A program made the translations under genes and the position numbers. 24,097 bases of DNA, from assembly GCA_002320665.1 (NCBI GenBank), contig DCKO01000029.1, positions 1-24,097 of the forward strand, read 5' to 3'. Below the pieces are notes generated by a model, which saw only the letters and a list, made by a program, of their open reading frames with translations, was not told where the DNA came from and searched no databases. This stretch comes from Micavibrio sp. UBA1672. Lineage in GTDB: Bacteria > Pseudomonadota > Alphaproteobacteria > Micavibrionales > Micavibrionaceae. Of this stretch, positions 1-6,452 are shown piece by piece (the stretch's first letter is position 1; the number at the start of each line of letters is the position of its first letter).

Positions 1-2
1 AA

Positions 3-488
3 AGGTCGGTACTTACAGCTGGTTCAAGCTGGCATGCAGCTGGCGGACTTATTGCCGGCCTCATAGTTCAAGACCGTGTCAAAGCTTATAAAGAAGAAGA
101 AGCCACTTTGGATGATTTAATCGGCAATGCACGTCAGGAAAATGCGGAAATGTCCCGCTCGATTAGAACAGCCAATGATGTTATCGCTGCAGACCGCGCA
201 AAAATCGCTGCGATCAAGTCAAAACTGGATTCTGGACAAATCACAAAGAAAGAAGCCAATGCACAGCTTGCCTCGGTTGACAACAACACAGAATATTTGA
301 AAAAGACCATCAAAGGCATGAAGAAAAGCTCGAAAGAATGGAATAAGCTTGCCGATGAAGTGCGCAAAGACGATCCACAAAAAGCAGCCCAGATCGAAAC
401 CGAACGTGCAGAGCTAAACAAGAAAATTGAAACCCTTGAAACAACTGTTAAAGATTTAGTACACCAGCGTAAAGTTTCAGTCGGCTAA
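3..488 (+). CDS. Partial coiled-coil membrane-associated protein (5' end outside window)
   Basis: The frame is open from the left edge to a TAA at 486-488, so this is the C-terminal part of a longer protein; the TTG at 108 is an internal codon, not a convincing start. The first visible residues (around codons 5-22) are rich in Gly, Ala, Leu and Ile and resemble a short membrane or glycine-zipper segment. They are followed by about 130 charged residues with heptad-like Lys/Glu/Ala/Leu spacing, which I read as a coiled coil. I do not recognise a family. The next gene, a coiled-coil lipoprotein, starts 36 bp downstream on the same strand, so the two are probably co-transcribed and could act together in the envelope. 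That role is inferred only from topology and spacing. Confidence 0.75.
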   Translation, partial: RSVLTAGSSWHAAGGLIAGLIVQDRVKAYKEEEATLDDLIGNARQENAEMSRSIRTANDVIAADRAKIAAIKSKLDSGQITKKEANAQLASVDNNTEYLKKTIKGMKKSSKEWNKLADEVRKDDPQKAAQIETERAELNKKIETLETTVKDLVHQRKVSVG

Positions 489-524
489 TTCAAAACAAAC
501 ATTAACTAAGGAAAACCAAGAACA

Positions 525-983
525 ATGAAGAACTCTAAAATGCTCCTGCCTGTTGTTTTTCTTTTCGGTCTGACTGGCTGTCAGACTATGAACGCCTATG
601 AATGCGCGATGGGAGGCTGCGCCGCAACCAATGCACAAAAACGCCAAGTTCTGCAAGCTGAACAACAACGCGGCGCTCAATTACGCTCAGAACAAGCCAA
701 CACTATCCAAACACAACAAGACGTGCGCAGCGAGCTTGGCTCAGTTCAAAAACAATATAATGCACTCTCATCCGATATCAGCCGCCTGCAAGAAGATTTG
801 CGCAAAGCTGGAAAACAAAACTCCGAAGCCGCTACCGAACTGGCTAATTTACAGCGCGATGTAAATCTGAGACAAAATATGGCCTCGTCATCAACAACCG
901 CGCTACAGGAACAGGAACTCAAAGCTCTAAGAGATCGTGAAAAAAAACTTAGAGCACAAGTCAAACTGCTACTAGCGCACTAA
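525..983 (+). CDS. Small coiled-coil lipoprotein
   Basis: 152 residues. The N-terminus is a textbook lipoprotein signal: basic start, hydrophobic core, then lipobox L-T-G-C with the lipidated Cys at residue 19. Residue +2 is Gln, which in a Gram-negative cell favours outer-membrane sorting. From about residue 38 to the end the protein is a long Gln/Glu/Arg/Leu-rich coiled coil with almost no hydrophobic core, so it probably forms a rod or oligomer in the periplasm. An AAGGA-like ribosome site lies about 12 bp before the ATG. It sits between another coiled-coil protein and a secreted protein on the same strand, so the three may form one envelope unit. No family was recognised. Confidence 0.85.
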   Translation: MKNSKMLLPVVFLFGLTGCQTMNAYECAMGGCAATNAQKRQVLQAEQQRGAQLRSEQANTIQTQQDVRSELGSVQKQYNALSSDISRLQEDLRKAGKQNSEAATELANLQRDVNLRQNMASSSTTALQEQELKALRDREKKLRAQVKLLLAH

Positions 984-1004
984 ACTAAACAAAAGGGTAT
1001 GATT

Positions 1005-1676
1005 ATGATCCGCATTTTCTTAATTTTGACCTTGGCCCTGACCATAAGCTTTCCTGCACGTGCACAGGAAAATGCAGAAAATGAAAATGTTTGGATCAAC
1101 CCGCAAATTCCGCATGAATTAAACCTGAACGTCTGGGTTGAACAAAGCAAAACCGATGAAATGCCATGGGATGGTTGCCCGCACACATTCATGCAATCTC
1201 CAGTGAATATTATGGGTCTTATGGGTAATGCCTTCCATCCAAGCCCACCGGAAATTCGCCTGATGGTCTTGCGCTCCAACGGCAAAATGATGCGCCACCC
1301 AAACGGCACATGTAACGATATGCTCAAATGCGACTTCAACAAAATTCCCGTCAATCAGGAAGTCGTTGGATTCTTGCTCTATGACGAAGATGCCTCAATG
1401 CGCGACCTGATTGATGCAATGGTCTTGGTACCTGAGAAATCACGAAAATGGAAAGATGACGCCGAAAAAATGCGAAAGCGCATGAAAGAAATGGTCGCGC
1501 AGTTCACACCCGAAGTTCCTGATTTATGCCGCATTCACGTCGCCCCACGCAAAGTCGTCATTTCGCCTTTTGCCTATGATGAATGCCCCGATGGCAGCGG
1601 ATGCAACCTTGGCCAATCCACATGGAGCTACAGCACTGGCGAGCCCGAACCAGACAATGAATGGGACTGGCGCTAG
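1005..1676 (+). CDS. Secreted Cys-containing protein of unknown function
   Basis: The start at 1005 is preferred over the in-frame ATG at 999, because the only purine-rich ribosome site (991-997) lies 1 bp from 999 but 7 bp from 1005. The product is about 223 residues with a clear Sec signal peptide: a hydrophobic run after the initial Met-Ile-Arg, then a probable cleavage after Ala-Arg-Ala just before Gln-Glu-Asn. The mature part has several Cys residues (in motifs such as DGCPH, GTCND, LKCDF, DLCRI and DGSGCNLG), consistent with disulfides in an exported protein. A Lys/Glu/Met-rich helix occupies roughly residues 145-170, and the C-terminus is acidic and aromatic. I cannot assign a family. 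It lies 22 bp after the lipoprotein and 17 bp before the toxin gene. Confidence 0.8.
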   Translation: MIRIFLILTLALTISFPARAQENAENENVWINPQIPHELNLNVWVEQSKTDEMPWDGCPHTFMQSPVNIMGLMGNAFHPSPPEIRLMVLRSNGKMMRHPNGTCNDMLKCDFNKIPVNQEVVGFLLYDEDASMRDLIDAMVLVPEKSRKWKDDAEKMRKRMKEMVAQFTPEVPDLCRIHVAPRKVVISPFAYDECPDGSGCNLGQSTWSYSTGEPEPDNEWDWR

Positions 1677-1693
1677 TCTAGAGGCAAAACTCT

Positions 1694-2476
1694 ATGCGTC
1701 AAACAAAACATAATCTCATCATCTTGGCCTTTTTAATTTTGGGGTGTGCCTTACCCGTAAGCCCCTTATGGGCATTTCCCTCCCACGCGCCGATAGAATA
1801 CAACGCACCTTCGGAAAGCATCACAGAGATCAATTCCAATCGCGGACGGAGTAATCACGGGAAAGATAAAAAAATCAGACACGGTCGCGATGCCAAGAAT
1901 TTTCACCGTGATTCAATTATCAAAAAATTCAGGGAAAAACATAATGCTGTTCAAAAGCTTGGAAATAAAAAGAATACCATATTTTACGAGCGCCAGAATT
2001 ACGGCAAATTCATATCCGAGATATTAAGCTCCAATCCCAGTCATTGGGCCAAGAATAGATACTTAAGAAAAGGATTGATAGCACATGAGGGCGGGCGAGC
2101 TAATGGGCACACCATCGAACGCCATGTGGGCCTGAGCAATAAAGGCCTGAAAGACCGCTATGCCAATGATAAAACATTAATTAGACGAGATGGAACAAAA
2201 ACAGCAGAAGTATCAACATTTCGGTCTTTAAGGGAAGCAGAGCGTTTTATTGAGCGCACTTTGCAAAATAATAAAAAGGAAATATCGAATTGGCTAAATG
2301 GAAATTCAAATAGGTCTCTTGTATTAAAGCATAGTTTTTCAGAAACAACAGGGCGCTCTCTTCATGGACCTAGTGGAAAAATCAGTGATGTTAATGGTGT
2401 AAAAGTTATTATAAAACGTGACCCACATGCGCCTAATGGCTGGCAAGTTTTAACAGCCTATCCAGAGAAAGGATAA
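1694..2476 (+). CDS. Exported RNase A-like toxin (CdiA-CT type)
   Basis: 260 residues. Residues 1-28 are a Sec signal peptide with probable cleavage after Trp-Ala; an internal Leu-Gly-Cys is a weaker lipobox alternative. Residues 30-125 are a basic linker. Residues 127-260 match the bacterial CdiA-CT RNase A domain: GGRANGHTIERHVG, then Leu-Lys-Asp-Arg, an STFRS...EAERFIE helix, and a C-terminal RDPHAPNGWQVLTAYP. By recall of the Yersinia kristensenii toxin (catalytic His, Arg 11 residues later, and a C-terminal Thr-x-Tyr), the counterparts are His144, Arg155, Thr254 and Tyr256, all present. The expected activity is cleavage of RNA in a target cell. Unlike CDI toxins it is not the tip of a giant CdiA but a small stand-alone exported protein. 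Immunity genes start 2 bp after its stop. Confidence 0.85.
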   Translation: MRQTKHNLIILAFLILGCALPVSPLWAFPSHAPIEYNAPSESITEINSNRGRSNHGKDKKIRHGRDAKNFHRDSIIKKFREKHNAVQKLGNKKNTIFYERQNYGKFISEILSSNPSHWAKNRYLRKGLIAHEGGRANGHTIERHVGLSNKGLKDRYANDKTLIRRDGTKTAEVSTFRSLREAERFIERTLQNNKKEISNWLNGNSNRSLVLKHSFSETTGRSLHGPSGKISDVNGVKVIIKRDPHAPNGWQVLTAYPEKG

Positions 2477-2478
2477 AT

Positions 2479-2808
2479 ATGAAGCACGAAAAACAGAAGC
2501 ATGCTCTATGGGATAAACCTATGCCAGAAGCAAATGGATTGTTTTTAAATTATTATCACCAAGCATCAAAAGATATAGCAGAAGAAGAAGAAGATTTGCT
2601 GGATAAATTTATTGAGTGGGATGGTGTTGAAAATGCACAAAAAACAGTTGAGCAACTCACGGAGATTATTGAAAGCGAGATGCTAGATCAGGAGATCGAA
2701 GATTTCATGTATAATAAGTTAGACTCTGACTTTATAGCTCGTAAGGGCGATTCCCGCAATTGGCTCATTCGCATCCGTGATTACCTTAGAAGCAAGATCA
2801 ATTCCTAA
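2479..2808 (+). CDS. CdiI_2-like immunity protein, unit 1 (subtype A)
   Basis: 109 residues with no signal peptide, so cytoplasmic, where an RNase toxin must be blocked. The layout fits the CdiI_2 immunity family: an N-terminal LFLNYYHQASKDIA segment, an acidic stretch (EEEEDLLDKFIEW), a helix with EQLTEIIES, then DSRNWLIRIRDYL at the C-terminus. Its ribosome site (AAGGA, spacing 6) is inside the last codons of the toxin gene and the ATG is 2 bp after the toxin stop, so the two are translationally coupled. It is therefore the most likely cognate immunity protein for the intact toxin. Subtype A is defined by the shared KPMxEA, SKDIAEEEEDLL and GDSRNWLIRIRDYL blocks, also found in unit 3. Confidence 0.85.
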   Translation: MKHEKQKHALWDKPMPEANGLFLNYYHQASKDIAEEEEDLLDKFIEWDGVENAQKTVEQLTEIIESEMLDQEIEDFMYNKLDSDFIARKGDSRNWLIRIRDYLRSKINS

Positions 2809-2816
2809 AACAAGTG

Positions 2817-2870
2817 CCTAATGGCTGGCAAGTTTTAACAGCTTATCCCGAGAAAGAACAAACACAATAA
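2817..2870 (+). repeat. Relic of toxin gene 3' end between immunity units 1 and 2
   Basis: The first 40 bases match toxin positions 2432-2471 at 38 of 40 positions. Read in the toxin frame it encodes PNGWQVLTAYPEKEQTQ and then TAA, so it keeps the toxin's terminal Thr-x-Tyr block and its own stop. That stop overlaps the next immunity ATG as TAATG. It is therefore the remnant of a second toxin gene, or of a duplicated tail, directly upstream of immunity unit 2. Confidence 0.85.
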
Positions 2871-3217
2871 TGAGTAAAAATAACAGACACACCCTTTGGA
2901 ATGAAGAACTCAAGGAGGCTACAGAGTTTTTTTCTAGCTATTATTTCGACGGTGCTGTTCATGATATAGCAGATACAGATGAGAAAATTATTGAAAAAGT
3001 GTTTGAGTGGGATGGAAAAAAATTTGCTGAGAAAATAGCTGAACAACTTAAAAAATTAATTGATAGCGACATGGAAGATAACGAATTACGAAACTTTATT
3101 CATGAAAAATTAGGCTCAGATTATTTTGCTGCCCAAGGGGAGTCGCGTGATTGGTTAATATTCATTTACAATTATATCAAAAAGAAATTGGGAGAGAAAC
3201 AGAAGGGTAAACCTTGA
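2870..3217 (+). CDS. CdiI_2-like immunity protein, unit 2 (subtype B)
   Basis: 115 residues, no signal peptide. It has the same fold pattern as unit 1 but with subtype B blocks: FFSSYYFDGAVHDIADTDE, EWDGKKFAEK, LIDSDMEDNELRNFIHEKLGSDYFAA, ESRDWLIFIYNYIKKK. It is clearly closer to units 4 and 5 than to unit 1. The start overlaps the stop of the toxin-tail relic (TAATG), mirroring the toxin/unit 1 junction. A purine-rich site lies about 11-15 bp upstream. It probably neutralises an RNase A-like toxin with a different surface, whose gene has been lost apart from its tail. Confidence 0.82.
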   Translation: MSKNNRHTLWNEELKEATEFFSSYYFDGAVHDIADTDEKIIEKVFEWDGKKFAEKIAEQLKKLIDSDMEDNELRNFIHEKLGSDYFAAQGESRDWLIFIYNYIKKKLGEKQKGKP

Positions 3218-3227
3218 GGGTAGATAC

Positions 3228-3252
3228 ATCCCGAGAAAGGACAAACACAATA
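3228..3252 (+). repeat. Short toxin-tail/leader relic before immunity unit 3
   Basis: This stretch begins ATCCCGAGAAAGG and runs on through ACAAACACAAT to the start codon. It repeats the end of the relic before unit 2 with one change, and the similarity continues into the first codons of the gene (AAAAATAA, CACACCCTTTGGA). It holds only the last few toxin codons and the ribosome-binding leader, so it is a shorter remnant than the other two. Confidence 0.7.
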
Positions 3253-3579
3253 ATGAACAAAAATAATAGGCACACCCTTTGGAAAAAGCCGATGAAGGAA
3301 GCTGAAAAGCTATTTTTATATTATTATGGAGCAGATTCAAAAGATATTGCCGAAGAGGAAGAAGATTTACTTGATCAATACATCAAAACGGATGGCGTAG
3401 ATCATGCTCTAAAAACGGCAGAACAGCTCACAGAAGTAATAGATAGTGATATGAAAGATCAGGAAATCGAAGGCTTTATGTATGAAAAGTTGGGATCAGA
3501 ATTTCTTGCCCCAGAAGGCGATTCCCGCAATTGGCTCATTCGCATCCGTGATTATCTCCAAAGCAAAGTTAATCAATAA
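3253..3579 (+). CDS. CdiI_2-like immunity protein, unit 3 (subtype A)
   Basis: 108 residues from the ATG at 3253. A TTG at 3214 is in frame, but the stretch from there is the duplicated leader, and homology to unit 2 starts at 3253 (MNKNNRHTLW against MSKNNRHTLW). After this N-terminus the body is subtype A: KPMKEAEKLFLYYY, SKDIAEEEEDLL, TAEQLTEVIDSDMKDQEIEGFMYEKLGS, GDSRNWLIRIRDYLQSK. A 38-bp block (3517-3554) is identical to 2746-2783 in unit 1. The mix of a unit-2-like start and a unit-1-like body suggests a recombinant. It is cytoplasmic, with no signal peptide. Confidence 0.83.
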   Translation: MNKNNRHTLWKKPMKEAEKLFLYYYGADSKDIAEEEEDLLDQYIKTDGVDHALKTAEQLTEVIDSDMKDQEIEGFMYEKLGSEFLAPEGDSRNWLIRIRDYLQSKVNQ

Positions 3580-3909
3580 ATGACCCAAAAAAATAAACAT
3601 CCTTTATGGAACAAAGAGCTTGCAGAGGCGAAAGACTTTTTTTCAGGTTGTTATTTCGATGGTGCCGCCCACGATATTGCAGATACAGACGAGGGTGTGA
3701 TTGATAAACTCATTGAATGGAACTCCCAAGATTTTCTTCAAAAAACATCCGTACAACTTCAGGAGTTAATTGATAGCAACATGGATGATGACGAACTCAA
3801 TGACTTTATTCACGATAAGCTGGGGTCAGCTTATGTTGCCGCATCTGGACAATCACGGGAATGGCTGATTAATATCTGCAAAATTATCAAACAAAAAACA
3901 AATCCTTAA
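3580..3909 (+). CDS. CdiI_2-like immunity protein, unit 4 (subtype B)
   Basis: 109 residues. The ATG follows the stop of unit 3 directly, with no spacer and no toxin relic, so translation probably depends on coupling. Subtype B features: NKELAEAKDFFSGCYFDGAAHDIADTDEGVIDKLIEW, LIDSNMDDDELNDFIHDKLGSAYVAA, QSREWLINICKIIKQK. It is close to units 2 and 5; the GVID variant after DTDE is shared with unit 5. The A-B, A-B order of units 1-4 suggests duplication of a two-gene block. Confidence 0.82.
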   Translation: MTQKNKHPLWNKELAEAKDFFSGCYFDGAAHDIADTDEGVIDKLIEWNSQDFLQKTSVQLQELIDSNMDDDELNDFIHDKLGSAYVAASGQSREWLINICKIIKQKTNP

Positions 3910-3910
3910 A

Positions 3911-3957
3911 CTGGATAAGTTTTAACAGCCTATCCACAAAAAGGTGAAACATCATAA
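3911..3957 (+). repeat. Relic of toxin gene 3' end between immunity units 4 and 5
   Basis: GATAAGTTTTAACAGCCTATCC matches the toxin end apart from TAA in place of CAA, followed by CACAAAAAGG. In the toxin frame it reads a stop and then VLTAYPQKGETS and TAA, with that TAA overlapping the next ATG (TAATG). The first stop is a degenerate Gln codon. This is therefore a third, decayed copy of the toxin tail, retained as the leader of unit 5. Confidence 0.78.
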
Positions 3958-5030
3958 TGACCCAAAAACAGAAACATCCTTTATGGAACAAATCCTTTCC
4001 AAAATTAGAAAATTTTTTTGGTTGTTATTATTACGACGGAGCGGCCGGAGATATCGCAGACACAGATGAAGGAGTTATTGATATTGTCATAGAAGAACTT
4101 GGCAAAAATACAATAAAAAAAATTGGAATAGAGCTTAAAGAAATAATTGATAGCAATATGGAGGATGAAGAACTACAAAATTTCATTCATCAAAAATTAG
4201 GGTCATCATACTTTGCAGCGCTTGGTGAGTCTCAAAATTGGTTGGAATACATCTACGATTACATAAAGAAAGTCGGCTGTTTTGAGAAAAACCTGACAGA
4301 AGAAAAGCATCCATTATGGGACAAGCCTATGTATGATGCTCACTCTTTTTTTGCCTATTATTATTGGAAGCTTCCTAAAGAGATTGCACCAGAAGATGCC
4401 GAGAATTATAAATTTATAGACTGGAATGATAAAGATTCTATCAAAGCTGCCTTGGACCAAATAAAAAAAATGATTGATAGTGATATCAGCGATAAAGAGC
4501 TTCGCGACTTTGCGCATGAAGAACTGAGCATACCGTTTTTCACTGATCCTAAAGACACAAGGATATGGCTGATGGATGTATACCAATACATTCAGAAACA
4601 TCATTCTTTTTCAACCGATGCCATAGATATCAAAAAGAACAGACATTCTCTCTATGATCAAAACATGTCCGAAGCCAGACTGTTTTTTACTGTTTTTTAT
4701 AGGAATAAAGAGGCTGGTGAAACATTGGAAGAATATCTGAACAGCTTTATAAAATGGGAAAGCCTACATTCTGCTAATATGATGAAATCAAGCCTTGAGC
4801 AGATCTTACAAAGCGACATGAATGATGCAGAAATTGATATTTTTTTTAAAGAAAAACTTGGAGCAGATGTTGCTGCCGATAGAGAATTATTAATGAGTGC
4901 AAAAGACTTCATCCAAGTGCACTTAGACGCCCGCCCTATCAGAGATAGACTATATGATGCTGATATGACGGAGCTAACAACATATTTTTCTGAATATTAT
5001 TCGAATTCATTAAATAACGTAGACTTGTAA
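3957..5030 (+). CDS. Fused multi-domain CdiI_2-like immunity protein, units 5-7 and first part of 8
   Basis: 357 residues holding consecutive immunity domains: unit 5 at about 1-106 (subtype B: FFGCYYYDGAAGDIADTDEGVID, LGSSYFAALGESQNWLEYIYDYI), unit 6 at 117-214 (KHPLWDKPMYDAHSFFAYYYW, IDSDISDKELRDF), unit 7 at 228-323 (NRHSLYDQNMSEARLFFTVFY, LQSDMNDAEIDIFFKEKLGAD) and the start of unit 8 from 329. Units 6 and 7 are more diverged. Each unit begins with a Leu-(Trp/Tyr)-Asp/Asn-Lys-like block, so the fusion came from loss of stops between tandem genes. Translation ends at a TAA inside unit 8 (5028-5030), but the same frame stays open and homologous until 5252. The product is a three-domain immunity chain with a truncated fourth domain, unless the stop is read through. 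Confidence 0.82.
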   Translation: MTQKQKHPLWNKSFPKLENFFGCYYYDGAAGDIADTDEGVIDIVIEELGKNTIKKIGIELKEIIDSNMEDEELQNFIHQKLGSSYFAALGESQNWLEYIYDYIKKVGCFEKNLTEEKHPLWDKPMYDAHSFFAYYYWKLPKEIAPEDAENYKFIDWNDKDSIKAALDQIKKMIDSDISDKELRDFAHEELSIPFFTDPKDTRIWLMDVYQYIQKHHSFSTDAIDIKKNRHSLYDQNMSEARLFFTVFYRNKEAGETLEEYLNSFIKWESLHSANMMKSSLEQILQSDMNDAEIDIFFKEKLGADVAADRELLMSAKDFIQVHLDARPIRDRLYDADMTELTTYFSEYYSNSLNNVDL

Positions 5031-5252
5031 GAAGATGATGAAGAAATTCTCGAACGCTTTTACAAGGATAGTAGTAAAGAATCTGTCAAAAAAGCCATAA
5101 ACGACCTTACTTGGATAATTGACAGTGATCTGGATGATGAGGAGTTACAATATTTTATTCATGAGAAGCTTGGTTCGGATTTTTTTGCCGATCCCGGAGA
5201 ATCCCGAGAATGGTTACAATATATTTGCAAATATCTTAAAGAAAAAACCTAA
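5031..5252 (+). pseudogene. Remainder of immunity unit 8 behind an in-frame stop
   Basis: In exactly the frame of the upstream gene, this stretch encodes EDDEEILERFYKDSSKES, a helix with LTWIIDSDLDDEELQYFIHEKLGSDFFADPGE, then SREWLQYICKYLKEKT and TAA at 5250-5252. It aligns with the C-terminal two thirds of subtype B units. It has no in-frame ATG, GTG or TTG with a ribosome site near its beginning, so it is probably not translated alone. The stop at 5028 is best explained by one base change (for example CAA or GAA to TAA) in a formerly longer fused gene. A sequencing error at that base is the main alternative. Confidence 0.75.
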
Positions 5253-5678
5253 TACATAATATGGCAAACAAAAGCGCCCATAAGCATAGCCACCGGACCA
5301 CCAAACTAGCCGTATCGGAATACATATAAGAGCTATTGATTGTAATGCGTGGGAAACGATCCGCAATCGCCGCGCCAATATCTGCATCAGCCGCAATTAA
5401 ATCAACCTTCATCGCCATCAGGCATTTCCCCAACCAAAACATCCAGACGGTTTTCAAAGACTGCCAAATCAGCTTCAAGATCAATTTGTGGGAAGCAATC
5501 GGTTCTGTTGCCTTTGGTCACAGCTTCTGCCTGTTTTAAAACAGCCAAGTCCCTATCGTTTTTGCTGATCAAACTCATGCAACAAAATTTTAAGACAAAA
5601 CACAAATAACTTGTATGATCTAAATCTTGCATAAATTAACTTTTCTAGGCTAATATCAATAATAAAAGGGGTATAAAA
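5253..5678 (-). other. Gene-poor stretch with possible decayed coding sequence
   Basis: No intact gene is supported here. On the minus strand two adjacent frames look residually coding. One (about 5632-5402) gives a Leu/Glu/Asp-rich helix with VLKQAEAV and QIDLEADLAVFENRLDVL. A shift to the neighbouring frame continues as DLIAADADIGAAIADRFP and then a hydrophobic end rich in Trp, Leu and Ala (to 5236). A single frameshift would join them, so this may be a broken small membrane protein gene. The plus-strand end (5627-5678) holds the leader of the next gene, including a TTGCAT/TAATAT pair 18 bp apart (weak promoter candidate) and an AAAAGGGG ribosome site. Confidence 0.35.
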
Positions 5679-6434
5679 TTGGCAAATCATATTACAATAA
5701 CCAGAGATCAGATTACTAAAAAATCTGATCCAGCGGGAATATTGGGCGATTTAGAAATTTCTGTTGCAAAAGAAATTGTTGATATCGCTGGTAAAGATAA
5801 TTTCCCAGATGCTGTAACGAGTCTGGGCATTGTAGGCTCAGGAGCAACCGTAACAGGAATAGAGTGTGATCAGGATAAATGGACAAGACTCGGCGGAGAA
5901 ACTTATGCATTATCATTCCATCTAAGAACAGATCAAGAAGTTGACCCCCATTTGATTCTCAAAGCATCTACGAGTATGCTTCCTGGACCATATACAGACG
6001 ATATAATAAAACGAAGAAAGCATATAGAAAGTCATGGTGTTCGTGTTCCAAAGCTATGGGGCGAGTATAACGCCATGGTTTTAGACGAGTTCATAGAACG
6101 TGATATTCATGATGCCGCTGCAATTGATATGGGTAAAACATTAGAACAATCAGCAAAAATATTTGGCGTGCTCTCAGGACTTGGATACAAACCAATAGCA
6201 CGCGGCATCATGAGGGATTTACGCCTAGATGACGCAGGGGAACTCGTCATGATTGACTTCGGCAGTGATTTAGGAGCAGCAGAGGCCGCCAATGCAGGAA
6301 ACGATTTATGGGAAATTTTTACGAGAGACGCGGCAGAAACTTTGAAAATTGACAGCAGCTCAGTTATGGAATATAAAGCCGCCTATGAGCAATCCAGAGA
6401 TCAAACTCTAGAAAACGATCATATGGAACCTTAA
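5679..6434 (+). CDS. Protein-kinase-fold / phosphotransferase-like protein
   Basis: 251 residues starting at TTG, chosen because a strong AAAAGGGG site lies about 8 bp upstream. It carries kinase-fold landmarks: a possible glycine-rich loop (GIVGSGATVTG, 50-60), a candidate beta-3 lysine in LILKAS (Lys95), a hinge-like AMVLDEFIE (132-140), a catalytic-loop-like MRDLRLDD (Asp180) and a DFG-like IDFGSD (Asp193). The C-lobe after the DFG is short. The usual catalytic-loop Asn appears to be Asp, so metal binding may differ. It could be a small-molecule or protein kinase, or an inactive relative. It lies 18 bp before a nucleoside diphosphate kinase homologue on the same strand, so they are very likely co-expressed. 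The substrate is unknown. Confidence 0.65.
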   Translation: MANHITITRDQITKKSDPAGILGDLEISVAKEIVDIAGKDNFPDAVTSLGIVGSGATVTGIECDQDKWTRLGGETYALSFHLRTDQEVDPHLILKASTSMLPGPYTDDIIKRRKHIESHGVRVPKLWGEYNAMVLDEFIERDIHDAAAIDMGKTLEQSAKIFGVLSGLGYKPIARGIMRDLRLDDAGELVMIDFGSDLGAAEAANAGNDLWEIFTRDAAETLKIDSSSVMEYKAAYEQSRDQTLENDHMEP

Positions 6435-6452
6435 ATACGGAGAAAATGGTGA

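Noticed and set aside
3214..3252. TTG start giving a 121-residue immunity unit 3
   Set aside because: The extra codons translate the duplicated leader/toxin-tail relic; similarity to the other units begins at the ATG at 3253.
5020..5040. Frameshift as cause of the break in the fused immunity gene
   Set aside because: Reading on in the same frame after the TAA restores homology at once, so it is a nonsense codon and not an indel.
2479..5252. CRISPR-like or non-coding tandem repeat array
   Set aside because: The repeats are about 330 bp, keep an open frame and vary mostly at the DNA level while conserving protein blocks, so they are duplicated genes.
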